NCBI GenBank assembly: GCA_902497035.1
Contig: CABVDL010000029.1
Span: 1-26,257, forward strand
Reading direction: 5' to 3'
Source of the DNA: an uncultured Prevotella sp.
GTDB lineage: Bacteria; Bacteroidota; Bacteroidia; Bacteroidales; Bacteroidaceae
Length of the DNA: 26,257 nt
Shown here: piece after piece, positions 16,119 to 23,019 of the stretch
Numbering within the stretch: position 1 is the stretch's first letter
How the letters are laid out: the number at the start of each line of letters is the position of its first letter
The notes under the pieces: generated by a model
What the model was told of the DNA's origin: nothing
Database searches by the model: none
The model's input: the letters and a program-made list of their open reading frames with translations, nothing else
Translations under genes and position numbers: made by a program

Positions 16119-18050
16119 ATGCGAAGCATTCATTTACTTTTCCTGTTTCTGACGGTTAGCCTTGGTGTATCGTCCAAAGACTATACGGTGATGAGTCCTG
16201 ACAGTCTGTTGGCTGTTCATCTCACCGATACAGCAGGGCTGCATTACAGTGTGAGCTATAGGGGCAGAACTGTATTAAAGCCGTCGCCATTGGGCATATA
16301 CCGCGACGACTGTCGCTACGGCGGCGTGTCCGAGACAATCAGTTCGGCTTCGGCGCTCCGCCATGGCCGCATTTCTTATCAGAACGACCGTGGCAAATGC
16401 AGCCTGGTGGACAAGGCCTACAACGAGCAGATGTTTGAAGTAGCTCAGGGGCGGTATGCTGTGATTTTCCGTCTCTACAACCATGGGGTTGCTTTCGCCT
16501 ATCGGCTTAAGGGACATGGCGATACGGTGAGGGTTTATGGGGAGGCCACTGGGTTCACATTCCCGGAAGGCAGCAGAGCCTTCCTCACCCAAATGGCGAA
16601 GGCGAAAAGCGGATGGCAGCAGACCAATCCGAGCTATGAAGACCCCTACCATGTGGATGTGCCATTGGGCGAGCAGTCGGAGCATCGGCAGGGATGGGTC
16701 TTCCCAGCTCTTGTCCATCACAACGGCTTGTGGACACTAATCAGCGAAAGTGGTACGACATCCGATTATGTGGGATGCCATCTCACGGAGGCTCTTGAAA
16801 ACACCCTGCGTATAGCTTTTCCTGAGGCGGCGCAAGATTTGTATTCCGATCCCTCGTGGGCTGAGATGCCTACGCCTTCTCTCACGCCATGGCGACTGCT
16901 GGTGGTTAGCGATACCCTGAGCGACATTGTGGAGACAACCTTGGCCGACGACGTGGTGGAGCCGTTGTACGAGGCTAAGCATACTATGCAGCCGGGGAAG
17001 GCAACATGGAGTTGGTTGTTTTATGGCGATGAACTGACGAGCTTTGAGGGTACTCGGCAATACATCGATTTGGCTGCGTCCTTGGGCTTCCGCTATTGCC
17101 TTGTAGATGCACAATGGGACCAGCAGATAGGACGGGATCGCATGAGCCAATTGGTGGCGTATGGACAACAAAAAGGCGTTGGACTGTTGTTATGGTACAA
17201 TTCCAATGGCTGTTTCAACACGGCTCCTCAGACACCTGTCAACTGCATGAATACGCCGAAGGCGCGCCGACGCGAAATGGCATGGCTGAAAAAAATTGGC
17301 ATTGTAGGCATTAAGGTTGACTTCTTTGGTGGCGACAAGCAATCGAACATGAGGCTTTATGCCGATATCCTGCGTGATGCCAATGAGGCAGGCCTGCTGG
17401 TGGTCTTTCATGGCACAACACTGCCACGAGGCTGGCAACGCATGTATCCAGCCTTTGCAAATGCGGAGGCCGTGATGGGGCAGGAGTTTTGCCGTGGTGA
17501 GCAGGATAAGGAGAATGGGCGGCCACGCCATGCGGCCATATTGCCCTTTGTCCGTAATGCTGTGGCACCGATGGACTTTACACCTGTGGTGCTGAGTGAG
17601 CGACTTGGTCCAAACAGATTGTGTTCGAGACGTGCCACAAGTGTGGGCTTCGAACTGGCGTTGCCTGTAGTCTTTTTTGAGCCAATGTCCCACTACGGAC
17701 TTACCCCTGACGACTTGGGGGCTTTTCCCCAAGAAGTATGGGATTATTTCAGGGGGTTACCCACTGTATGGGACGAGACGCGTTTCATCTCGGGTTATCC
17801 GGGATGCGACATCATCATTGCACGCCGCAAGGGACACACGTGGTATGTGGCTGGCATCAACGGGGAGCAGAAGACAAAAGAAATGGAGCTGGATCTGACG
17901 TTTTGCCAAAGAGCAAAATGCGTCCTGCTGCTAACCACAGCTCCAGGATTTCTCAACAAGGTTTCTGTGCATCAGTGGACACCAAAGAATCAACGAAAGG
18001 TGAAGGTTAGTCTTGGTCCTGCCGACGGCTTCGTGATGAAGGTGGAGTAG
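16119..18050 (+). CDS. GH97-family glycoside hydrolase, retaining (alpha-galactosidase-like) subtype
   Basis: The 643-aa secreted alpha-glycosidase consists of an N-terminal beta-sandwich (about 20-275), a (beta/alpha)8 barrel (about 290-550) and a C-terminal beta domain. The likely nucleophile is Asp401 in GIKVDFFGGD and the likely acid/base Glu456 in VMGQEF. The 55-residue spacing equals that of Asp415/Glu470 in the retaining Bacteroides enzyme BtGal97b. HGTTLPRG (431-438) lacks the glutamate that inverting enzymes such as SusB have there. It should therefore retain configuration; alpha-galactoside is the best guess, other alpha-linkages remain possible. The start at 16119 places the signal peptide (RSIHLLFLFLTVSLGVSS) at the N-terminus; ATG 16068 in frame would add 17 residues and leave a 16-bp gap to the preceding gene. 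It is the last PUL gene, converging on the ATPase gene. Confidence 0.9.
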   Translation: MRSIHLLFLFLTVSLGVSSKDYTVMSPDSLLAVHLTDTAGLHYSVSYRGRTVLKPSPLGIYRDDCRYGGVSETISSASALRHGRISYQNDRGKCSLVDKAYNEQMFEVAQGRYAVIFRLYNHGVAFAYRLKGHGDTVRVYGEATGFTFPEGSRAFLTQMAKAKSGWQQTNPSYEDPYHVDVPLGEQSEHRQGWVFPALVHHNGLWTLISESGTTSDYVGCHLTEALENTLRIAFPEAAQDLYSDPSWAEMPTPSLTPWRLLVVSDTLSDIVETTLADDVVEPLYEAKHTMQPGKATWSWLFYGDELTSFEGTRQYIDLAASLGFRYCLVDAQWDQQIGRDRMSQLVAYGQQKGVGLLLWYNSNGCFNTAPQTPVNCMNTPKARRREMAWLKKIGIVGIKVDFFGGDKQSNMRLYADILRDANEAGLLVVFHGTTLPRGWQRMYPAFANAEAVMGQEFCRGEQDKENGRPRHAAILPFVRNAVAPMDFTPVVLSERLGPNRLCSRRATSVGFELALPVVFFEPMSHYGLTPDDLGAFPQEVWDYFRGLPTVWDETRFISGYPGCDIIIARRKGHTWYVAGINGEQKTKEMELDLTFCQRAKCVLLLTTAPGFLNKVSVHQWTPKNQRKVKVSLGPADGFVMKVE

Positions 18051-18137
18051 GACAACAATGATATTTTTACGCTCGCCGGTTTGCCGTGCCGCTATGCCGA
18101 CACTGTCGTCGAGGACGGATGACCCTGCGTCGCATTA

Positions 18138-19337
18138 CTAATACATCATCCCCACCGTCCACAGCGGCAGCTTGTTGCCGTAGGGATATTCAATGTCGTC
18201 GGCAAGGATGTAGGAATGGGGCAGATCAGCTATCTGGTTATAGCTCTTGTCGGCTCCGCCCACCTCAAAGACAAACTGTCCGTCAACCTTGAAGTCGCCC
18301 GACTTCTTCCCATACTCCACCGTGTGGCCGTAGCGCAGCTGATTGACGGCAAACGTCTCGCGTGCCGTTCCTATCTTCACAGGACACGTGGCGAGAGCGT
18401 AGAGCATGTTCGGGTTTTCTAAATAAATTTTGTCTGGCTTCTGCATCTTCTTCACAGACAGCAGGTCGGCATAGAGCAGTGTGAGCAGGCCGGCCTTGCC
18501 AAGGTCGCCAAGATATTCCAGCGTAGTGTTGCGGTGTACGCCAATCACGGTGGAGAGCTTACTGATGTCCACCTCAAAAGGCACCGACGTGGCAATGATG
18601 CCGAGCAATGCCTTGATTTTCCTTGTGTTGGAGGCTTCGACACCACAAAGTTGCGGTAGTTCCGATTCAATGACAAAACTGGCAACCTGTTCTATTGTCG
18701 TGAAGTAGTCGCGCTGGTTCTCCTTGTAATATGGATAATAGCCATGCTGCTGATAGTCTTTGAAAAGGGGGAGAGGGCGGCAAACCGCATTGACCTGCGC
18801 GCAAAGTCCGGCAGCGTGTTCGAGTACGTCCTCCAAGGGGTGTACAGGGATGTTGATATTGTGGAAAAAGGCGAGGTACTCCCTGAATGACAGTCCCTGC
18901 ATGGAATACGCCACGCAGCGGCGCGACAGGTCGGTGTCACCATGGATGATATTCAACAGTGACGACCCGCTGACGACAATGCGCAAGTCCGGGTAGATGT
19001 CGTATATCTCTTTTACCTCCCGGCTCCAGGATGGATACTTATGCACCTCATCAAGGAAAAGATGCTTGCCTCCAGCCTTGTAGAACAGTTCGGCCAAATC
19101 GACAAGGCGGTGCTCGGTGAAATAGAGTGAGTCGAGACTGCAATACAGTGCCGACCGGCTGCCGACAGGATAATGGCTCTTGATATATTGAAGCATCAGC
19201 GTGGTTTTGCCCACGCCCCGTGCACCACGTATGGCGATCAGCCGCGCATCCCAGTTGATATCTCTCATCATCTGCCTCACAAACGCTTCTGAAGTGAGGG
19301 CGAGCAATCGGTTCTGCCGTTCAAAGAGTGTTTCCAT
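18138..19337 (-). CDS. AAA_14/DUF4143-family ATPase
   Basis: The 399-aa protein has a P-loop ATPase domain: Walker A GARGVGKTT (38-46), Walker B HLFLDEVHK (92-100), sensor VVSGSS (121-126) and RR at 139-140. A winged-helix-like middle and a C-terminal DUF4143 part follow; the latter carries a nuclease-like pattern (GDFKVDGQFVFEVGG) resembling a PD-(D/E)xK core. Proteins of this type are common in Bacteroidales, often in several copies, and their role is unknown. The start at 19337 (METLFERQ) matches the family N-terminus; the frame is open to 19448, but that would run through the promoter at 19369-19399. It stands alone, converging with the PUL, which ends 87 bp away, and the dyad array lies directly behind its promoter. 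It is probably not part of glycan use. Confidence 0.85.
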   Translation of the reverse strand: METLFERQNRLLALTSEAFVRQMMRDINWDARLIAIRGARGVGKTTLMLQYIKSHYPVGSRSALYCSLDSLYFTEHRLVDLAELFYKAGGKHLFLDEVHKYPSWSREVKEIYDIYPDLRIVVSGSSLLNIIHGDTDLSRRCVAYSMQGLSFREYLAFFHNINIPVHPLEDVLEHAAGLCAQVNAVCRPLPLFKDYQQHGYYPYYKENQRDYFTTIEQVASFVIESELPQLCGVEASNTRKIKALLGIIATSVPFEVDISKLSTVIGVHRNTTLEYLGDLGKAGLLTLLYADLLSVKKMQKPDKIYLENPNMLYALATCPVKIGTARETFAVNQLRYGHTVEYGKKSGDFKVDGQFVFEVGGADKSYNQIADLPHSYILADDIEYPYGNKLPLWTVGMMY

Positions 19338-19368
19338 TGCAATTGAAATATTATAAGCCTTACGGCTG

Positions 19369-19399
19369 CAAATATAATCAATTTGTCGTAATCTGCCAA
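19369..19399 (-). promoter_or_regulatory. Bacteroidetes-type promoter of the AAA_14 ATPase gene
   Basis: On the minus strand, TTG (19399-19397) and TATATTTG (19376-19369) are separated by 20 nt. These match the -33 and -7 (TAnnTTTG) elements of the Bacteroidetes housekeeping sigma factor. The transcript would begin near 19362, about 25 nt before the ATG at 19337. Confidence 0.68.
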
Positions 19400-19416
19400 G
19401 AGAAAACTCTGAAAAG

Positions 19417-19552
19417 TGCTGTCTGTAAACAGCATTTTTAGACAACAACTGCTGTCTGTAAACAGCAAAATGGGCGGCATTGGGGGTATTCTACCTAAAA
19501 CTGCTGCCTGCTGACAGCACTTTCAGGTAGAATATGCTGTCTGCGGACAGCA
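19417..19552. repeat. Array of four 18-bp palindromic dyads upstream of the ATPase gene
   Basis: Four units of the form TGCTGY, six bases, ACAGCA occur at 19417-19434, 19450-19467, 19502-19519 and 19535-19552. Units 1 and 2 are identical (TGCTGTCTGTAAACAGCA); units 3 and 4 differ at the centre and at one arm base. Start-to-start distances are 33, 52 and 33 bp, so two pairs with identical 15-bp gaps flank a 34-bp gap, close to whole helical turns. The array begins 18 bp behind the -33 element of the ATPase promoter. It looks like a multi-site operator or a set of DNA hairpins. The binding protein is unknown; the ATPase itself is one candidate. Confidence 0.72.
19487..19534. repeat. 48-bp nested palindrome around the third dyad
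   Basis: The third dyad (19502-19519) is framed by 10-bp perfect arms TATTCTACCT (19487-19496) and AGGTAGAATA (19525-19534), each separated from it by exactly 5 bp (AAAAC and CTTTC). The segment is symmetrical about one centre and could extrude as a cruciform or bind two symmetric proteins. The other three dyads do not have such outer arms. Confidence 0.6.
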
Positions 19553-19685
19553 CACAAGCGGACACCCACTACCCTGAGTAACATATTGTCGTAATTTGTC
19601 CTGTACGAATGGAAACGGAACGGCTGACGCGTCCCCATCGGCGGTACGGCCGTATTGCAGTGACGTTATTGGTATCTTGATGCAG

Positions 19686-19706
19686 GGGCCGGTCTCGTGC
19701 CGGCCC
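19686..19706. repeat. REP-like G/C-rich hairpin
   Basis: Arms GGGCCGG (19686-19692) and CCGGCCC (19700-19706) enclose a 7-nt loop TCTCGTG. It resembles REP-type intergenic elements found in many Bacteroidales genomes. It lies 33 bp before the promoter of the next operon and has no clear T tract, so a terminator role is unlikely. Confidence 0.45.
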
Positions 19707-19739
19707 ACAAATTTTATTTTGAAATGTTTTGGTGCTTTC

Positions 19740-19771
19740 TTTGCCATTGTGGAAAATAAGTCTTAACTTTG
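19740..19771 (+). promoter_or_regulatory. Strong Bacteroidetes-type promoter of the purF-like/carA/carB operon
   Basis: TTTG (19740-19743) and TAACTTTG (19764-19771) are separated by 20 nt, a full match to the Bacteroidetes -33/-7 consensus. Transcription would start near 19778, leaving an untranslated leader of about 275 nt before the ATG at 20055. Confidence 0.75.
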
Positions 19772-19778
19772 CAAGGAA

Positions 19779-20054
19779 TAAGTACGAGGTCACGTCAATG
19801 AAGCATCAGGGTTACCCATCCGTCAGGCAGCGAGCCATAGGCAAGTCCATGGCCGTGTGGCTGCATTGTCGGCTCTCTTCATCCGTTGCCCCCGTCAGGC
19901 AGCAAGCGAGAAAAAGATTGAAACCATCACAAGGCCATGGCCGTCGCGGTGATGCTTTCAATCTTTTTTTGTTTTTGTGCGGCCTGCATCAGCATGCACA
20001 ATTTATACAAGCAATACATCATTCAGCAATACAAGCGAGTAGGAGAGAACAACA
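19779..20054 (+). ncRNA. Structured 5' leader RNA, candidate riboswitch or attenuator
   Basis: The leader between the promoter and the purF-like gene holds a 12-nt direct repeat (CCGTCAGGCAGC at 19820-19831 and 19892-19903). It also has a closing stem GAGCC (19832-19836) with GGCTC (19871-19875), and a TTGCC/GGCAGCAA hairpin (about 19884-19908). An intrinsic terminator follows at 19911-19970. AAGCATCA (19801-19808) is exactly complementary to TGATGCTT (19950-19957) in the terminator's 3' arm, so an alternative fold could block termination. I could not match it to a known riboswitch class by eye. A purine, pyrimidine, PRPP or glutamine signal would suit the genes, but that is inference. Confidence 0.5.
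19911..19970 (+). terminator. Intrinsic terminator inside the purF-like operon leader
   Basis: A 13-bp stem (AAAAAGATTGAAA at 19911-19923 with TTTCAATCTTTTT at 19956-19968) continues, after one C-C mismatch, into 6 bp (CATCAC 19925-19930 with GTGATG 19949-19954). The loop is 18 nt. The stem runs straight into a seven-T tract (19964-19970) followed by GTTTTTG. It stands 84 bp before the start codon at 20055 and downstream of the promoter, so it would interrupt the operon unless regulated. Confidence 0.72.
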
Positions 20055-21938
20055 ATGGAAACTAATATCCATGAGGATTGTGGCGTAGCCTTGATCAGGC
20101 TGTTGAAGCCTCTGAGCTATTACCAGCAGAAATACGGGTCGTGGAAATGGGCCCTCGGCAAGCTCTATCTGATGATGGAGAAGGAGCACAACCGCGGACA
20201 GGAGGGTGCCGGCATCGCGTCGGTGAAGCTCAACACCAAACCCGGTCACGAGTATATGTTCCGCGAGCGCGCCGAGGGCGCCAATGCCATCACCGAGATT
20301 TTCGGTACGGCCAACCGTCAGATTAAGCAGGTGATGAAAGAGGAGGAGATCGACACCGAGGCCTTCGACGAGCTGCCCTTCGCCGGCGAGCTGTATATGG
20401 GTCACCTGCGCTACAGCACCACCGGCAAGAGCGGCGTGAAGTACGTTCACCCCTTCCTGCGCCGCAACAACTGGCGTGCCAAGAACCTCTGCATCTGCGG
20501 CAACTTCAATATGACCAACGTTGACGAGGTGTTCAAGCACCTTACCGACCAGGGCCAATGCCCGCGTATCTACAGCGACGGCTATATCCTGCTTGAGCTC
20601 ATGGGCCACCGCCTCGACCGCGAGGTGGAGCGCAACTTCGCAGAGGCCCGGAAGCAGGGACTCACCGGCACCGACATCACCGACTACATCGACCACAACG
20701 TGCGCATGGAGAATGTGCTTGAGAGCACCATGCGCCACTTCGACGGCGGCTATGTGATGTGCGGCCTCACGGGCAGCGGCGAGATGTTCGCCATGCGCGA
20801 CCCCAACGGCATACGCCCCGCCTTCTGGTACAAGAACGACGAGGTGGTGGTGCTGGCCTCCGAGCGCCCCGTGCTGCAGACCACCTTCGACCTGGAATAC
20901 GAGGACATCCGCGAGCTGGAGCCCGGCACGGCCCTCCTGGTGCGCGAGAGCGGCGAGGCCGCCATCAAGCGCATCCTGCCCGCCGGCGACAACTATGCCT
21001 GCTCCTTTGAGCATATCTATTTCTCGCGCGGCTCCGACCGTGACATCTACCGCGAGCGCAAGAAGCTCGGCGAGCAGCTCACCCCGCAGGTGCTGAGGGC
21101 CATCGGCGGCGACACCGCCCACACCGTGGTGTCGTTCATTCCCAACACCGCCGAGGTGGCCTATTACGGCCTCGTCGAGGGCATGCAGCGCCACCAGCTG
21201 CAGCAGAGCATCAGCCAGATAGAGGCCCTCGGCCACGCGCCATCGCACGACGAGCTGACGGACATCCTCGGTCAGGGCGTGCGCTCGGAGAAGGTGGCGT
21301 GGAAAGACATCAAGCTCCGCACGTTCATCACCGAGGGCTCGGCGCGCAACGACCTCGCCGCCCACGTGTACGACGTGACCTACGGCAGCATCAGGCCCCA
21401 TGAGGACAACCTTGTCATCATCGACGACAGCATCGTGCGCGGCACCACGCTGCGCGAGAGCATCCTGCATATCCTCGACCGCCTGCACCCGAAGAAAATC
21501 GTCATGGTCAGCTCGGCCCCGCAGATACGCTATCCCGACTACTACGGCATCGACATGCCGCGCCTGGAGGAGTTCTGCGTGTTCCGCGCCACCATCGCCC
21601 TGCTGCGCGAGCGCGGCATGGAGCGCGTCATCCGTGAGGTGTTTGAGGCCTGCCAGGCCGAGCTGAGGAAGCCCGTGGCGGAGATGCACAACGCCGTGCG
21701 CGGCATCTATGCCCCGTTCACCGCCGAGGAAATCAACCACAAGCTCGCCGAGCTGCTGCGTCCGAGGGACATGGCCACGCCCGTGGAAATCGTGTTCCAG
21801 AGCATCGACGGCCTGCACAAGGCCATCCCCGAGAACCGGGGCGACTGGTATTTCACCGGCCACTATCCCACGCCCGGCGGCAACAAACTTTGCAATATCG
21901 CGTTCATCAACTACGTCTTGAATAATTCTGTCTTATGA
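20055..21938 (+). CDS. Long amidophosphoribosyltransferase-like protein (PurF family)
   Basis: The 627-aa class II glutamine amidotransferase is fused to a phosphoribosyltransferase domain. PurF enzymes make 5-phosphoribosylamine from PRPP and glutamine, the first step of purine synthesis. The glutaminase part (about 9-300) has the nucleophile Cys9 in HEDCGVA, so a short N-terminal peptide is probably removed, and the motifs RGQEGAG (48-54), GHLRYST (116-122) and CGNFN (148-152). The PRPP loop is VIIDDSIVRGTT (454-465). At 627 residues it is well above the usual 470-510, with extra sequence in both domains and about 90 residues at the C-terminus. Its stop overlaps carA by ATGA. It may be a standard PurF of the long Bacteroidetes kind or a paralogue working with carbamoyl-phosphate synthesis. 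No symbol is assigned because function is uncertain. Confidence 0.85.
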   Translation: METNIHEDCGVALIRLLKPLSYYQQKYGSWKWALGKLYLMMEKEHNRGQEGAGIASVKLNTKPGHEYMFRERAEGANAITEIFGTANRQIKQVMKEEEIDTEAFDELPFAGELYMGHLRYSTTGKSGVKYVHPFLRRNNWRAKNLCICGNFNMTNVDEVFKHLTDQGQCPRIYSDGYILLELMGHRLDREVERNFAEARKQGLTGTDITDYIDHNVRMENVLESTMRHFDGGYVMCGLTGSGEMFAMRDPNGIRPAFWYKNDEVVVLASERPVLQTTFDLEYEDIRELEPGTALLVRESGEAAIKRILPAGDNYACSFEHIYFSRGSDRDIYRERKKLGEQLTPQVLRAIGGDTAHTVVSFIPNTAEVAYYGLVEGMQRHQLQQSISQIEALGHAPSHDELTDILGQGVRSEKVAWKDIKLRTFITEGSARNDLAAHVYDVTYGSIRPHEDNLVIIDDSIVRGTTLRESILHILDRLHPKKIVMVSSAPQIRYPDYYGIDMPRLEEFCVFRATIALLRERGMERVIREVFEACQAELRKPVAEMHNAVRGIYAPFTAEEINHKLAELLRPRDMATPVEIVFQSIDGLHKAIPENRGDWYFTGHYPTPGGNKLCNIAFINYVLNNSVL

Positions 21939-23011
21939 AAAATGTCACCTTGGTGTTATCCGACGGCACGCGCTTCCGCGGCCGCTCATTCGGATACGAT
22001 GCGCCGGTAGCCGGCGAGGTGGTGTTCAACACCGCCATGATGGGCTATCCCGAGTCGCTCACCGACCCCTCATACGCCGGTCAGATCCTTACGTTCACTT
22101 TCCCCCTCATCGGCAACTACGGCGTACCGCCGTTCACCTTTGAGCCCAACGGCCTGCCCACTTTCATGGAGAGCGACAAGATTTATGTGGCCGCCATGAT
22201 ATGCGCCGACTACAGCGAGCAGTACAACCACTGGAACGGGCACGAGAGCCTGGCCGACTGGCTCAGGCGCGAGCATGTGCCGGGCATCACCGGCATCGAC
22301 ACCCGCGAGCTGACCAAGGTGCTGAGGGAGCATGGCGTGATGATGGGGCAGATAGTCTTCGACGACGAGCCGGACAACATTCCCGAGGCCACCTACCAGG
22401 GCGTCAACTTCGTCGATAAGGTCTCGACCAAGCAAATCATCCGCTACAACGAGGGCGCCGGCAAAAAAGTGGTGCTCGTCGATTGCGGCGTCAAGGCCAA
22501 CATCATCCGCTGTCTCATCCGCCGCGGCGTCGAGGTCATCCGCGTGCCGTGGAACTACGACTATACCGACATGGACTTCGACGGCCTCTTCCTGGCCAAC
22601 GGACCCGGCGACCCCGACACCTGCCAGGCTGCCGTCGATGTCATCCGCAAGCAAATCTCGCGCAGCCGCAAGCCCATCTGCGGCATCTGCATGGGCAACC
22701 AGCTGCTCGGCAAGGCTGCCGGCGCCACCATCTACAAACTGAAATACGGTCACCGCTCACACAACCAGCCCGTGCGCCTCGTGGGCACCGACCACTGCTA
22801 CATCACCTCGCAGAACCACGGCTACGCCGTCGATGCCACCACGCTGGGCAACGACTGGGAAGAGCTGTTCGTCAACATGAACGACGGCTCCAACGAGGGC
22901 ATACGCCACAAGGAGAACCCCTGGTTCTCGTCGCAGTTCCATCCCGAGGCCTGCTCAGGCCCCGTCGATACGGAGTTTATGTTTGATAAGTTTGTTGAAA
23001 CGTTAAAGTAA
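21935..23011 (+). CDS. carA: Carbamoyl-phosphate synthase small (glutaminase) subunit
   Basis: The 358-aa subunit hydrolyses glutamine and passes ammonia to CarB for carbamoyl phosphate, the start of pyrimidine and arginine synthesis. The N-terminal CPSase_sm_chain domain (about 1-135: NTAMMGYPESLTDPSYAGQI, GITGIDTRELTKVLREHG) is followed by a class I glutaminase domain (about 177-358). The nucleophile is Cys252 in GICMGNQLLG, with His336 in QFHPEA and Glu338 completing the triad. Length is close to the usual 360-380. It overlaps the preceding purF-like gene by ATGA and carB follows 8 bp later. Confidence 0.95.
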   Translation: MKNVTLVLSDGTRFRGRSFGYDAPVAGEVVFNTAMMGYPESLTDPSYAGQILTFTFPLIGNYGVPPFTFEPNGLPTFMESDKIYVAAMICADYSEQYNHWNGHESLADWLRREHVPGITGIDTRELTKVLREHGVMMGQIVFDDEPDNIPEATYQGVNFVDKVSTKQIIRYNEGAGKKVVLVDCGVKANIIRCLIRRGVEVIRVPWNYDYTDMDFDGLFLANGPGDPDTCQAAVDVIRKQISRSRKPICGICMGNQLLGKAAGATIYKLKYGHRSHNQPVRLVGTDHCYITSQNHGYAVDATTLGNDWEELFVNMNDGSNEGIRHKENPWFSSQFHPEACSGPVDTEFMFDKFVETLK

Positions 23012-23019
23012 GGTAGTCC

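Larger units (their letters stand above)
19383..19595. repeat. 10-bp direct repeat (TTGTCGTAAT) flanking the dyad array
   Basis: TTGTCGTAAT occurs at 19383-19392 and again at 19586-19595, bracketing the four dyads. The first copy lies between the -33 and -7 boxes of the ATPase promoter. Similarity extends a little beyond the 10-mer on both sides (read on the minus strand: CA, one base, ATTACGACAA, two bases, TG). This may be a duplicated regulator site or the edge of a duplicated or inserted segment. The coordinates cover both copies and what lies between. Confidence 0.4.

Noticed and set aside
18058..18141. A 27-codon open frame in the 87-bp gap between GH97 and the ATPase gene
   Set aside because: It is too short, has no recognisable product and no promoter, and overlaps the convergent gene end. 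The gap shows no convincing terminator either.
19417..19552. Reading the four dyads as a CRISPR array
   Set aside because: Units are 18 bp palindromes with 15- and 34-bp gaps, the 15-bp gaps are not spacer-sized, and there are no cas genes.
19779..19970. Assignment of the leader to the purine, ZTP, TPP or cobalamin riboswitch
   Set aside because: None of the conserved core sequences of these classes was found.
19798..20088. A 96-residue open frame through the purF-like leader, starting about 20 nt after the predicted transcript start
   Set aside because: It runs through the terminator and overlaps the purF-like start in another frame, and its composition is protein-unlike. A leader peptide from its first codons cannot be excluded, but I do not call a gene.
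20019..21863. Long minus-strand open frame opposite the purF-like gene
   Set aside because: High G+C and codon bias open the antisense frame; the plus strand carries clear PurF motifs.
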